Shown: positions 37,473 to 45,702 of the stretch, piece after piece
Layout: the number at the start of each line of letters is the position of its first letter
Position numbering within the stretch: position 1 is the first letter of the stretch
Position numbers and translations under genes: made by a program
Notes under the pieces: model-generated
The model's input: the letters and a program-made list of their open reading frames with translations, nothing else
Databases searched by the model: none
What the model was told of the DNA's origin: nothing
Origin: Listeria kieliensis
Lineage (GTDB): Bacteria > Bacillota > Bacilli > Lactobacillales > Listeriaceae
Assembly: GCF_003369925.1 (NCBI RefSeq)
Contig: NZ_LARY01000001.1
Coordinates: 620,001-684,000 of the forward strand
Direction: 5' to 3'
Length of the DNA: 64,000 bases

Positions 37473-38459
37473 ATGAAAGAAAAATTAGTCAGTGTGATTG
37501 TTCCTATATATAATGTAGAAAAAGATTTGATGCGCTGTGTGGATTCGATACTGAATCAAACTTATCCACATCTTGAAATTTTATTTATTGACGATGGTTC
37601 AACGGATTCTTCTGGGAAATTGATGGATGAATTGACGGATACTCGTGTGAAAAAAATTCATCAACGAAATAGTGGTCAAGCAGGGGCCAGAAATGCCGGG
37701 CTTGATCTCGCAACGGGCGATTATATCATAATGGTCGATAGCGATGACTGGATTCGGGAAGATTTAGTTGAACTTTGTCTTACAACTGCTGAGGAAGCCC
37801 AGTCCGATCTTATTTTGTTTACGTCTTACAATGTAAATCAAGATGGGAAAAAGCAATATGTACCTCGAAAATCTGGCTACTTACTGACAGATGCTGGGAG
37901 CGTTCCTTGGAATAAGTTTTATGCGGCTAAGCTACTTCAAGATATTCGCTTTCCGCTTGGGACTTGGTATGAGGATTTGGGAATGATTCCTGCTGTTGTT
38001 TTGCGCGCGAAAAATCCTGTGAAGCTTGAGGAGGCGCTTTATTTTTATCAAACGGATCGCGTGGATTCCCAGTCCAATCTGAAACAAGATTTGAAGTTTT
38101 TGGAAGTGATTCCGATGCTTCAGCATGTCGAAGCCGAAATGAAACGGTTAGGGGTTTATACTGGAAATGAGCAGGAACTCGAATGGCTTTACATGGAACA
38201 CCTCGTGTATCGCACAGTTCTTCGGAAAATCATTGACCTCGAGTCCATTAAAATGCGTAAGGAAGCTTTAGTGCAGGTGAAGCAAGTCTTGAAACAAAAG
38301 TTCCCGCGCTGGAAAAAAAATGGGTACATATCTGGTACTGGATTAACGGCAAAACTAAAAAAATTGGCCGTGCGCCTTTACCTTGCTGGGTTTGTTCGGC
38401 TCGGCGATTTAATTTGGAAAGTACCGTTTGAAAAAAGACGCCAAAAAACTGGCTTTTAA
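37473..38459 (+). CDS. GT2-family glycosyltransferase (first of a pair)
   Basis: A 328-residue GT2 enzyme. The N-terminal ~110 residues carry VSVIVPIYNVEKD, IDDGSTDSSG and the metal-binding VDSDDWI. The C-terminal third is basic and helical, without a clear membrane helix. The ribosome site AAAGGAG is ten bases upstream. The second GT2 gene starts 11 bases after the stop. Such pairs occur with teichoic acid genes in Listeria; acceptor and donor are unknown. Confidence 0.87.
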   Translation: MKEKLVSVIVPIYNVEKDLMRCVDSILNQTYPHLEILFIDDGSTDSSGKLMDELTDTRVKKIHQRNSGQAGARNAGLDLATGDYIIMVDSDDWIREDLVELCLTTAEEAQSDLILFTSYNVNQDGKKQYVPRKSGYLLTDAGSVPWNKFYAAKLLQDIRFPLGTWYEDLGMIPAVVLRAKNPVKLEEALYFYQTDRVDSQSNLKQDLKFLEVIPMLQHVEAEMKRLGVYTGNEQELEWLYMEHLVYRTVLRKIIDLESIKMRKEALVQVKQVLKQKFPRWKKNGYISGTGLTAKLKKLAVRLYLAGFVRLGDLIWKVPFEKRRQKTGF

Positions 38460-38470
38460 AGGAGAAAAAC

Positions 38471-39490
38471 ATGAAAGTAAGTGTGATTATCCCCGCTTAC
38501 AATGTGAGCGAATATATTGAAGCTTGTATTGATTCTGTGATGAATCAGTCTTACCCAGATCTTGAAGTAATTGTGATAGAGGACGGCTCAACAGATGATA
38601 CAGGGAAAAAATTAAAGCAGTTACAGCATACGTATCCTACTCTTCAAGTGATCAGTAAGGAAAACGGCGGCTTGTCTGCTGCAAGGAATGATGGTGTGAA
38701 ACAGGCGACGGGCGCTTATCTTGCGTTTGTGGATAGCGACGATGTGATTGACAGAACGATGTATGAACGCATGGTGAATAGCCTAGAGCAAGTGGACGCA
38801 GAAATCGTCACGATTGGAGTTAGCCGACTTCGCGGCGAGGATGTGTATCCTTCTGTTCTGCATGAGCATTTTATGCAAGAAACCAAGCTAGGAACGAATT
38901 TGCACGAAACGAACGAGTTGCTTTATGATACAACGAGCTGGAACAAATTGTTCAAACGAAGCTTTTGGGATGAAAATCAACTTGCCTTTCCAGTAGGGAA
39001 GACATTTGAAGATATTCCGGTTGTGATTCCAGCCTATCTAAAAGCTGAACGTGTCAATTTACTCGCATCCATAGGCTACTACTGGCGTTCAAGAGAAACT
39101 TCAGGATCGATTACTCAGCAGCGCAATAATGTTCGCATGGTCAAAGACCGGTTAGATGCTTTACGTGTTTGTGATAAGGCGTTTAAGGGTGTCACGGATG
39201 CCAAATTGATTCAAGCTAAAAAAGATAAGTTTCTTGCGATTGATTTATTTTCGATGATCGAATGGCTTTTTCTTGCGCCAAAAGAAGACTATGAGATGAT
39301 TCGAGGTTTAGTTACGAGCTACATGGAGCAAGCGGATATGAAATCGGATTTAGCAAGGCTGCCGAAAAGGAAGCGCAAAATGTTTGAAGCGTTACTTTTA
39401 GACCGGCAAAGTGCTTTTAAATGGCAAGGGCGTCTCTACTTCTTGCAAAAAGCTTTTGGAAAGTTTTCAGTTGCTTCGAAAAACAAGTGA
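38471..39490 (+). CDS. GT2-family glycosyltransferase (second of a pair)
   Basis: A 339-residue GT2 enzyme related to the gene just upstream but clearly diverged. Motifs: VSVIIPAYNVSEYIEACI, IEDGSTDDTG, ENGGLSAARNDG and VDSDD. A basic helical C terminus follows. The ribosome site is AAAGGAG. Both genes were probably copied together, since gene order and spacing are tight. Confidence 0.87.
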   Translation: MKVSVIIPAYNVSEYIEACIDSVMNQSYPDLEVIVIEDGSTDDTGKKLKQLQHTYPTLQVISKENGGLSAARNDGVKQATGAYLAFVDSDDVIDRTMYERMVNSLEQVDAEIVTIGVSRLRGEDVYPSVLHEHFMQETKLGTNLHETNELLYDTTSWNKLFKRSFWDENQLAFPVGKTFEDIPVVIPAYLKAERVNLLASIGYYWRSRETSGSITQQRNNVRMVKDRLDALRVCDKAFKGVTDAKLIQAKKDKFLAIDLFSMIEWLFLAPKEDYEMIRGLVTSYMEQADMKSDLARLPKRKRKMFEALLLDRQSAFKWQGRLYFLQKAFGKFSVASKNK

Positions 39491-39491
39491 G

Positions 39492-39527
39492 TTGACAAAA
39501 GAATTTTATGTAACTATAATGGTTACA
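39492..39527 (+). promoter_or_regulatory. Promoter and 19-bp operator of the Rrf2-type repressor gene
   Basis: A perfect TTGACA (39492) and a perfect TATAAT (39515) are separated by 17 bases. The 19-bp palindrome TGTAACTATAATGGTTACA (39509-39527; 8 of 9 half-site bases match) covers the -10, so a bound repressor would block transcription. The same half site recurs at 39994. Confidence 0.75.
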
Positions 39528-39540
39528 AAGAGGTGAGGAA

Positions 39541-39963
39541 ATGGCCATTTCAACACGTTTTAGTGTCGCGGTGCATCTTTTGACGTTAATTGATCGAAGC
39601 CGTGGCGAACCAATGACCTCTGAGGACATTGCGGGGAGCGTTGGAACAAATCCAGTAGTGATCCGGCGAATTATGAGTTTGTTAAAAAAAGCCGGGCTGC
39701 TTCATTCAAGTCCTGGTGCTCGGGCGACTTATTTGACACGTAATCCTGATGAGATTTCACTTTATGAAGTGTATAGAGCGGTGGAAGGGGAAAAGCAGCT
39801 ATTTGATATGCATAAAAACCCCAATCCGAATTGTTTTGTTGGCGCCCATATTCAAGAGGCGCTTGACGATGCTTTTTTGAAAGCGCAGCGAAAGATGGAA
39901 GCGGAATTAAAACAAGTAAGTTTAAAAGATATTCGTATGAGTATAGAAAGCAAGGCAAATTAA
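39541..39963 (+). CDS. Rrf2-family transcriptional repressor (YwnA-like)
   Basis: A 140-residue winged-helix regulator. Residues ~1-60 hold FSVAVHLLTLIDRS and the helix-turn-helix with MTSEDIAGSVGTNPVVIRRIMSLLKKAG; the wing follows in LLHSSPGARATYL. There is one Cys (NCFVG, residue ~98), so no Fe-S triad of the IscR/NsrR type. It is likely autorepressed at the 39509 operator and probably controls the NAD(P)-binding gene downstream, as the ywnA-ywnB order suggests. Confidence 0.88.
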   Translation: MAISTRFSVAVHLLTLIDRSRGEPMTSEDIAGSVGTNPVVIRRIMSLLKKAGLLHSSPGARATYLTRNPDEISLYEVYRAVEGEKQLFDMHKNPNPNCFVGAHIQEALDDAFLKAQRKMEAELKQVSLKDIRMSIESKAN

Positions 39964-39993
39964 AACTTTGCCTTGCTATAAAAAACAATTCAT

Positions 39994-40012
39994 TGTAACT
40001 GTTTCAGTTACA
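39994..40012 (+). promoter_or_regulatory. Second 19-bp operator, before the NAD(P)-binding gene
   Basis: TGTAACTG-TTT-CAGTTACA is a perfect palindrome of the same length and half site as the one at 39509. It lies directly before the ribosome site of the next gene. Confidence 0.75.
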
Positions 40013-40026
40013 TAGGAGGAGGAAAT

Positions 40027-40665
40027 ATGATGAAAGTAGCAATTATTGCAGCAGCAGGGAAAGCTGGTCATTTGATTTTAGAGGAAGCCATTAAGCGGGG
40101 TATGGATGTGACTGCGATTGTTCGCCATAAGGAAAAGATAACGAATCCGAATGTGAAAGTGCTTGAAAAGGATTTATTTGATTTAACGTTTGAAGACTTG
40201 CAAGGGCAAGATGTCGTTGTCGATGCGTTTAATGCACCTCAAGGAAAAGAAGAGCTTCATCAAAGTTCGCTTGCTCATTTGATCGATCTTTTAAAAGGAC
40301 ATGAAGAAATTCGCTTGATGGTTGTTGGAGGAGCTGGTAGTTTATATGTGGATCCTGAAAAAACAACACGACTTATGGATACGAAAGATTTTCCAGAAGC
40401 TTTTCTTCCAACAGCTTCCAATATGGGGAAAGCTTTTGATGAACTGAAAGCGACAACGAATTTGAACTGGACGTATATTAGTCCATCTGCTTTCTTTAAT
40501 CCTGATGGAGCTACAACAGGAAGCTATCAAGTGGGCGCAGATAACTTGCTCACGAATGCCAAAGGTGAAAGCGAAATTAGTTTTGCAGATTATGCACTTG
40601 GCTTTGTGGACGAAATGGAAAAGGGTGAACACCTGCGCGAACGCATTACACTTGCATCGAAATAG
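40027..40665 (+). CDS. NAD(P)H-binding SDR-like protein (YwnB-type)
   Basis: A 212-residue atypical short-chain dehydrogenase. The N terminus MKVAIIAAAGKAGHLILEEA is a Rossmann glycine motif; VVDAFNAPQ and VVGGAGSLYVDPE follow, with a late TYISPSAFFNP typical of NAD(P)-binding/NmrA-like members. It probably senses or reduces a quinone or electrophile, given its Rrf2-type regulator; this is inference. The ribosome site is AGGAGGAGG. Confidence 0.86.
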   Translation: MMKVAIIAAAGKAGHLILEEAIKRGMDVTAIVRHKEKITNPNVKVLEKDLFDLTFEDLQGQDVVVDAFNAPQGKEELHQSSLAHLIDLLKGHEEIRLMVVGGAGSLYVDPEKTTRLMDTKDFPEAFLPTASNMGKAFDELKATTNLNWTYISPSAFFNPDGATTGSYQVGADNLLTNAKGESEISFADYALGFVDEMEKGEHLRERITLASK

Positions 40666-40667
40666 TA

Positions 40668-40701
40668 GAAAAAGCTCCTCGCTAGTGCGAGGAGCTTTTT
40701 T
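40668..40701 (+). terminator. Terminator after the ywnB-like gene
   Basis: AAAAAGCTCCTCGC pairs with GCGAGGAGCTTTTT around TAGT. Confidence 0.88.
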
Positions 40702-40714
40702 GCGGGAAAGAAAG

Positions 40715-40787
40715 TCTTAAGTTTTCTAAAAGAATCTTAAAATCAGTCTTAAGGTGGCTTGATTTCTCTCATTTTTTCGCGTATTGT
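40715..40787 (+). promoter_or_regulatory. Promoter with three TCTTAA repeats before the glucosaminidase gene
   Basis: TTGATT (40759) and TATTGT (40782) are separated by 17 bases. TCTTAA occurs at 40715, 40735 and 40747; the last two are 12 bases apart, just upstream of the -35, as direct-repeat sites of an OmpR-type response regulator can be. Confidence 0.45.
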
Positions 40788-40818
40788 TTAGCTAAAAGAA
40801 ACAGGAGGAGATGCTTTT

Positions 40819-41673
40819 TTGAGAAAGTGGACGAAAAAGAAGAAGCGACGAATTTACTTTTTGACGGGCATTTTTGCATCGGTTGTTCTTCTGTTCGTTT
40901 TGGCTGGGATGCTCCGGAATGCATATTTAGAGTTTACGGCACCATCTCCTGCTTATGACAACGAAAAACAGCATTTCATTAGCAAACTTGTTCCACACGC
41001 GCAACAAATTCAAAAGGAACACAACATTTTGACGAGCGTGACGCTTGCTCAGGCGATTTTAGAATCAAACTGGGGAAAAAGCGAACTAGCACTAAAAGCA
41101 AATAATTTATTTGGGGTAAAAGGCTCGGCGGGAGCTCCGTTAATTAATATGACGACAAAGGAGTTTCAAGATGGGAAATGGATCGAGATCAAGGCAAATT
41201 TCCGGAAATATGCAAGTTTTGATGAATCCCTTGATGACCATGCCAATCTCTTTTTAAATGGAACTTCTTGGTCGAAAAATAAATATCGCGCTGTAATTGA
41301 TGCGGCAGATTATAAAACAGCTGCGAAAGCCATCATGGATGCAGGATATGCGACGGATCCGACCTATGCTTCGAAACTCATGGCGTTAATTGAGGATTAT
41401 GACTTAACAAGTTATGATCAGGTAGGGGCTAAAGTCATTCGAAACCAACTAGCTGGTTATAAGGCTAAGGTTAAAAAAGACGCAGAGGGTATTGTCTATG
41501 GGATGCCTTATGGACTGCCTGGTGCGACTAAAAATGAAGACCTCGCTTTTTATGCAAGAGATACATTAAATGTCTTACGAGTTGCAGATACAACCAATGG
41601 AAAATGGGTTCAATTTGCTGTAGATGGGAAGACAGCAGGTTGGGTTAATGCCGATTTGATTCAACGAAAATAA
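40819..41673 (+). CDS. Membrane-anchored N-acetylglucosaminidase (autolysin)
   Basis: A 284-residue wall hydrolase. Residues ~1-10 are strongly basic, then one uncleaved membrane helix (~12-32). Residues ~48-195 are the glucosaminidase domain (SVTLAQAILESNWGKSELALKANNLFGVKG; GYATDPTYASKL). The last ~85 residues are one SH3/GW-like module ending in TAGWVNADL. Translation starts at TTG after AGGAGGAG, since the ATG at 40811 hits a stop. It is a paralogue of the genes at 3121 and 41948. Confidence 0.9.
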   Translation: MRKWTKKKKRRIYFLTGIFASVVLLFVLAGMLRNAYLEFTAPSPAYDNEKQHFISKLVPHAQQIQKEHNILTSVTLAQAILESNWGKSELALKANNLFGVKGSAGAPLINMTTKEFQDGKWIEIKANFRKYASFDESLDDHANLFLNGTSWSKNKYRAVIDAADYKTAAKAIMDAGYATDPTYASKLMALIEDYDLTSYDQVGAKVIRNQLAGYKAKVKKDAEGIVYGMPYGLPGATKNEDLAFYARDTLNVLRVADTTNGKWVQFAVDGKTAGWVNADLIQRK

Positions 41674-41682
41674 CAAAAAATG

Positions 41683-41760
41683 GATCGAAATTAACACTTT
41701 TTAGTTGTCTTATTGATAGTTCATTAGACCTAAAAAAGTGCGTTTCGATCTTTTTTTTTG
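41683..41760 (+). terminator. Long-stem terminator
   Basis: GATCGAAA...CACTTTTTTAG pairs with CTAAAAAAGTG...TTTCGATC, followed by nine Ts. Confidence 0.8.
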
Positions 41761-41818
41761 TTTTTTTTCGTTTTGGGCAAGCTTAGCAAGCGAATGGTTT
41801 TTATTGTTTTGTCATGTT

Positions 41819-41835
41819 TGTAACATAAAAGTAAT
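41819..41835 (+). promoter_or_regulatory. WalR (VicR)-like box before the second glucosaminidase
   Basis: TGTAAC-ATAAA-AGTAAT fits the WalR consensus TGTWAH-N5-TGTWAH with one mismatch in the second half. WalR controls autolysin genes in Firmicutes. It lies about 110 bases before the start codon. Confidence 0.5.
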
Positions 41836-41947
41836 ATATATTACATAAAAGTTTTGTTAGAATGAAATGGTTGCTAAGAAAGAACACATGTTTTTATACC
41901 CGACTTGGTTATAAAAATTTATTCAAAAAAGGATGTGCAAACTCATT

Positions 41948-42994
41948 ATGTTTTCAATTGCTAAGAAGCACTTGCTTAGAATAGGGCTCGTCAGCCTATC
42001 GTTTTCGATGATCGCTCTTCCTATGCAAGCGAAGGCGGATGATTCATCTGCTCGGTTAACTTCCGCGCAACAAGCTTTCATTAATGAAATTGCGCCACAT
42101 GCAAAGAGAGTTCAAAAAGAACATGGGATTTTAGCTAGCATTACGATTTCTCAAGCGATTTTAGAATCGAACTGGGGAAAGAGTCAGCTTGCCGAAAAAG
42201 GGAAAAATTTATTTGGTATTAAAGGAGCTTTCCGTGGGAGATCTATTTATTTACCTACTAAAGAGCATAATGGTACTGCTTACGTAGGAACAAAAGCCGC
42301 TTTTAAAGCGTATCCATCGTGGTACGATTCTTTGAATGATCATGCGCTTTTATTTGCAGAAGGCCCAAGCTGGAATAAGAAACTATATGAATGTTTGCTT
42401 GGGGAAACGAATTTTCGCTTAGCGGCAAAAGCTCTAGCCGGAACAGGCTATTCTTCTGATCCGACTTACGCAGCGAAATTAATTGAAGTGATTGAAAAAT
42501 TTGGTTTAGCGACTTATGACAAACCGGATTCTACACTTGATCAAATGCCTTCTGTGACTCAAACTTATGCGGTTGGCAAAATGAAAGAGCATCGAATTTT
42601 AAATGTTTGGAGTTCACCAAATACGCGTGGAGCTAAACTTGTCGCTAGCTTTTCAAATGATTTTGATCCTAAAATTGAGATTTTAAGGGAAGCCAAAATA
42701 GATAGTAATAAAATCTGGTATCAAATTGAGGTTGGTTCTCGAGAGGGCTGGGTGAATAGTGATGCCGTTGAATTGATTTATACAACCTCAGGAAAGACAC
42801 CATTTAAAAATCAAAGTGTTGGACTGGCAAGTGCCGGTAGCACATGGCACAAGCGATTGACGGGTCAAAATGGGTTCCGCCAAGTTGCCTCAAGTAGCGA
42901 AGAATCAAACGAAGAAGTTACGATTTTTAAGAGGTTTTCAGTGGTGAGTACTATTACATTAATGACTAATACAAAATTACAGTTAGGTATTTAA
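41948..42994 (+). CDS. Secreted N-acetylglucosaminidase with a decayed C-terminal module
   Basis: A 348-residue secreted autolysin. A signal peptide spans ~1-31 (ALPMQAKADD cleavage area). Residues ~40-190 are the glucosaminidase domain (SITISQAILESNWGKSQLAEKGKNLFGIKG; GYSSDPTYAAKL). One SH3-like module (~210-280, SREGWVN) follows. The next module breaks off: after VTIFKR the frame gives unrelated residues, whereas the +2 frame at 42937-42966 reads FSGEYYYIND, the expected module core. So the natural end was probably lost through indels. The ATG at 41948 is chosen over 41933 because AAAGGATGTG needs the space. Confidence 0.85.
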   Translation: MFSIAKKHLLRIGLVSLSFSMIALPMQAKADDSSARLTSAQQAFINEIAPHAKRVQKEHGILASITISQAILESNWGKSQLAEKGKNLFGIKGAFRGRSIYLPTKEHNGTAYVGTKAAFKAYPSWYDSLNDHALLFAEGPSWNKKLYECLLGETNFRLAAKALAGTGYSSDPTYAAKLIEVIEKFGLATYDKPDSTLDQMPSVTQTYAVGKMKEHRILNVWSSPNTRGAKLVASFSNDFDPKIEILREAKIDSNKIWYQIEVGSREGWVNSDAVELIYTTSGKTPFKNQSVGLASAGSTWHKRLTGQNGFRQVASSSEESNEEVTIFKRFSVVSTITLMTNTKLQLGI

Positions 42995-43002
42995 TTAATA
43001 AT

Positions 43003-43048
43003 AAACCGAAAATTCAGGCGCTTATTTAAAGCTTGAATTTTCGGTTTT
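43003..43048 (+). terminator. Terminator after the second glucosaminidase
   Basis: AAACCGAAAATTCA pairs with TGAATTTTCGGTTT, then TTGATG. Confidence 0.82.
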
Positions 43049-43123
43049 GATGCGTTCTAACAAGGTTTGTGGCTTTTTTCTGCTATAATAAAAGGCATGA
43101 ACGAAAAGAAAGGATGTGTTAAT

Positions 43124-44203
43124 ATGGATCAGGAATTAGCAATGTTAAAAGCATTGACTGATGCTAAAGGAATTGCCGGAAATGAACGCGAGCCAAGACG
43201 CGTGTTTGAGTCTTACATAAAAGATGCTGCAGACGAACTTCACCATGATGGACTTGGAAGTAGTATTGCACTTAAAAGAGGTCAAGCAGATGGACCAAAA
43301 GTGATGGTTGCAGGTCACCTTGATGAAGTAGGCTTTATGGTTACTCAAATTGATGCTGGTGGTTTTATCAAATTCCAAACGGTGGGTAGCTGGGTACCCC
43401 ACGTTATGTTATCACAAAAAGTTACTGTGATTACTCGTAGTGGGGAAGAAATCCCAGGTATCATTGGATCAAAACCGCCTCATTTAATGACTGCAGCTGA
43501 ACGTCAAAAATCCTTTGATATCAAGTCAATGTTTATTGATGTGGGTTCAAGTGATCGAGAAGAAACAGAAAGCTTCGGCATTCGTCCTGGAGATATGATT
43601 GTGCCAGCTTTCGAATTTACAACCATGAAGAATGAAAAGTTTTTACTTGCGAAAGCTTGGGACAATCGAATTGGACTAGCAGTTGCGATTCAAGTTCTTA
43701 AAAATTTGCAAAATGAAAAGCATCCTAATACTGTTTACGGGGTTGGGGCTGTTCAAGAAGAAGTGGGACTCCGTGGATCAAAAACGGCGACTCATTTTAT
43801 TCAACCGGACATTGGCTTTGCGGTCGATGTTGGCATTGCCGGGGATACGCCAGGAATTAAACCAGAAGAGGCACAAAGCAAAATGGGCAAAGGTCCGCAA
43901 ATCATTTTATATGATGCAACGCTTGTAAGCCATCCTGGATTGCGCAATTTTGTTACAGACGTAGCGGATGAACTGGGAATCCCTTATCAATTTGAGGCGA
44001 TTCCTGGTGGCGGTACGGATGCTGGCTCCATTCACTTAACTGGAGACGGGGTTCCTGCTCTACCGGTTACGATTGCAGCGCGTTATATTCATTCGAACGC
44101 TTCTATCATTCATCGTGATGATTTTGAAGCAACGGTTAAACTTTTAACGGAAGTTATCAAACGTTTGGATAGCGATACTGTGAAGAAAATTACTTTTGGC
44201 TGA
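43124..44203 (+). CDS. M42-family glutamyl/leucyl aminopeptidase
   Basis: A 359-residue zinc aminopeptidase of the M42 (PepA/FrvX/YsdC) family. Metal-site motifs are [31 protein letters not shown] and the late [11 protein letters not shown]. These enzymes form large tetrahedral shells that trim peptides in the cytoplasm. The start at 43124 is chosen for AAAGGATGTG seven bases upstream. Confidence 0.93.
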   Translation: MDQELAMLKALTDAKGIAGNEREPRRVFESYIKDAADELHHDGLGSSIALKRGQADGPKVMVAGHLDEVGFMVTQIDAGGFIKFQTVGSWVPHVMLSQKVTVITRSGEEIPGIIGSKPPHLMTAAERQKSFDIKSMFIDVGSSDREETESFGIRPGDMIVPAFEFTTMKNEKFLLAKAWDNRIGLAVAIQVLKNLQNEKHPNTVYGVGAVQEEVGLRGSKTATHFIQPDIGFAVDVGIAGDTPGIKPEEAQSKMGKGPQIILYDATLVSHPGLRNFVTDVADELGIPYQFEAIPGGGTDAGSIHLTGDGVPALPVTIAARYIHSNASIIHRDDFEATVKLLTEVIKRLDSDTVKKITFG

Positions 44204-44210
44204 GGTTTTA

Positions 44211-44240
44211 AAAAAGGCGCTCGCTTGCGGGCGCCTTTTT
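44211..44240 (+). terminator. Terminator after the M42 peptidase gene
   Basis: AAAAAGGCGC pairs with GCGCCTTTTT. The next ~165 bases up to 44407 hold no clear site apart from the ribosome site. Confidence 0.85.
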
Positions 44241-44407
44241 AGATTGCTTTTTTGTGGATTCCTCTCTACAATAGAAACAGATTGGTGAACGGCATCACTA
44301 TGAGAATATAATTAGGTCTTTTTAACTAGAACACTTATGAGGGGAAGCTAGTGTATAAAAGCAAACCTTTATTTTAGATTACAGAAATGTTACAAAGGAG
44401 GGGTTGG

Positions 44408-45163
44408 ATGGAACTAATTCAGTCCACCAAAAATGAACGCGTCAAAAAATGGAAAAAATTGATGATGAAAAAAGGGCGCATGGAGCAAGGAACTTATTTG
44501 GTTGAGGGCTTTCATTTAGTAGAAGAAGCGCTTAAGCAAGATGGGCTTGTTGAAGAAGTGATCGTGGAAGAAGGATTATCACTTGATTTTGAACACACTA
44601 GTGAAATTCGGATGCACCTGGTGAGTCGTGAGGTTAGTCATTATTTAAGCGAAACGAAAAGCGAGCAGGGAGTTTTTGCAGTAGTCAAAATGACGGAGCC
44701 TGAGCTTTTGTTTCTTGTGGATAAAAAGTTCTTGCTTCTTGATGCGGTGCAGGATCCGGGCAATGTCGGAACGCTGATTCGGACGGCAGACGCGGCTGGG
44801 TTTGATGCGGTTATTCTTGGTACGGGCTCGGCGGATTTATATAATCCAAAGGTGATACGGAGCGCGCAGGGGAGTCATTTTCATATTCCTGTGATTAGCG
44901 GGAACCTTACAGATTGGCTTTTTAGACTGATCGATGAAGAAGTTCCAGTGTACGGTGCTTTTTTAGATGAAACAGCGATGCCTTACGATCAAATTCCTAA
45001 AAAGGAATCGTTTGGGCTGGTTGTTGGGAATGAAGGAAACGGCATTTCAAAACCTGTTGAAGAAAAAATTCGCCATAAAGTTTATATTCCGATTTTTGGT
45101 GAAAGTGAATCGCTTAACGTCTCTGTTGCGGCAGGTATTTTAATGTATGCGCTGCGTAAATAA
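44408..45163 (+). CDS. TrmH-family (SpoU) RNA 2'-O-methyltransferase
   Basis: A 251-residue methyltransferase. The N-terminal ~90 residues are the SpoU substrate-binding domain (KNERVKKWKKL, GTYLVEGFHLVEEAL). The knotted SAM domain shows LLDAVQDPGNVGTLIRTADAAGFDAVI, VVGNEGNGIS and ESLNVSVAAGILMYA, the three TrmH motifs. The start at 44408 follows AAAGGAGGGG. Target is probably an rRNA site (RlmB/YsgA type). pheS-pheT follow downstream as in related genomes. Confidence 0.92.
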   Translation: MELIQSTKNERVKKWKKLMMKKGRMEQGTYLVEGFHLVEEALKQDGLVEEVIVEEGLSLDFEHTSEIRMHLVSREVSHYLSETKSEQGVFAVVKMTEPELLFLVDKKFLLLDAVQDPGNVGTLIRTADAAGFDAVILGTGSADLYNPKVIRSAQGSHFHIPVISGNLTDWLFRLIDEEVPVYGAFLDETAMPYDQIPKKESFGLVVGNEGNGISKPVEEKIRHKVYIPIFGESESLNVSVAAGILMYALRK

Positions 45164-45200
45164 AAACCTTGAAAGAGAAAAGCTCTCCTTCAAGGTTTAT
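45164..45200. terminator. Bidirectional terminator after the SpoU gene
   Basis: AAACCTTGAA pairs with TTCAAGGTTT, with an inner AGAG..CTCT pair. Confidence 0.75.
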
Positions 45201-45556
45201 TCCTTAGATTCTTTTAATTTGATTTCGTTGATTAAAACGGGGTGCAGCGCTTTTTGAACAGAACGAATATAGCTATTAGCGGCTCCCCAATCAATATTAA
45301 AGATTAAGCCATCGGAGCTTCCTGTTGAAATCGCTGTAACTTCTGATTCTCCGTGGAAGTTATTGATGTTGATAAAAAGAGCTGCTCGATTGGAAGCGCG
45401 GAAGTAGTATTTTTCGTATGCAAGTGTTGCCAGTTTTTTTCCTCCGCCAAAATCACGGATTTCTTCAAAAACGGGGGTGCTAGTCGCTTGCGAAAGTTTA
45501 ATCATATTCATTGTTTCTTCAACAGAGCTCTTAACAATATAACGACGACTTGGCAT
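45197..45556 (-). CDS. Small DUF6054-like protein
   Basis: A 119-residue cytoplasmic protein without signal or membrane segment. It reads as an alpha/beta fold, with TPVFEEIRDFGGGKKLATLAYEK and YYFRASNRAALFININNF. It resembles the DUF6054 family, whose role is unknown. The ATG at 45556 is chosen because AGAGAGG lies eleven bases upstream; the GTG at 45565 is too close to it. Confidence 0.68.
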   Translation of the reverse strand: MPSRRYIVKSSVEETMNMIKLSQATSTPVFEEIRDFGGGKKLATLAYEKYYFRASNRAALFININNFHGESEVTAISTGSSDGLIFNIDWGAANSYIRSVQKALHPVLINEIKLKESKE

Positions 45557-45674
45557 TGATCTCACTCCTCTCTGTTCGCTTTCTTCTATTGTAAGCCTGT
45601 CTTTTCAATTTCGCAATCCTACTAGTAAAAAATAAGCAACACGAAATTAATTAGTTACTTTCTGTTTGGTTTTG

Positions 45675-45683
45675 TGCTATAAT
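45675..45683 (+). promoter_or_regulatory. Extended -10 promoter of the hxlR-like gene
   Basis: TGCTATAAT (TG-n-TATAAT) with a weak TTACTT 17 bases upstream of the -10. Confidence 0.55.
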
Positions 45684-45702
45684 ACATCGTGAGGTGAGAA
45701 TT

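Noticed and set aside
44246-44407. A structured leader before the SpoU methyltransferase
   Set aside because: Only short, weak complementary pieces were seen and no known leader motif.
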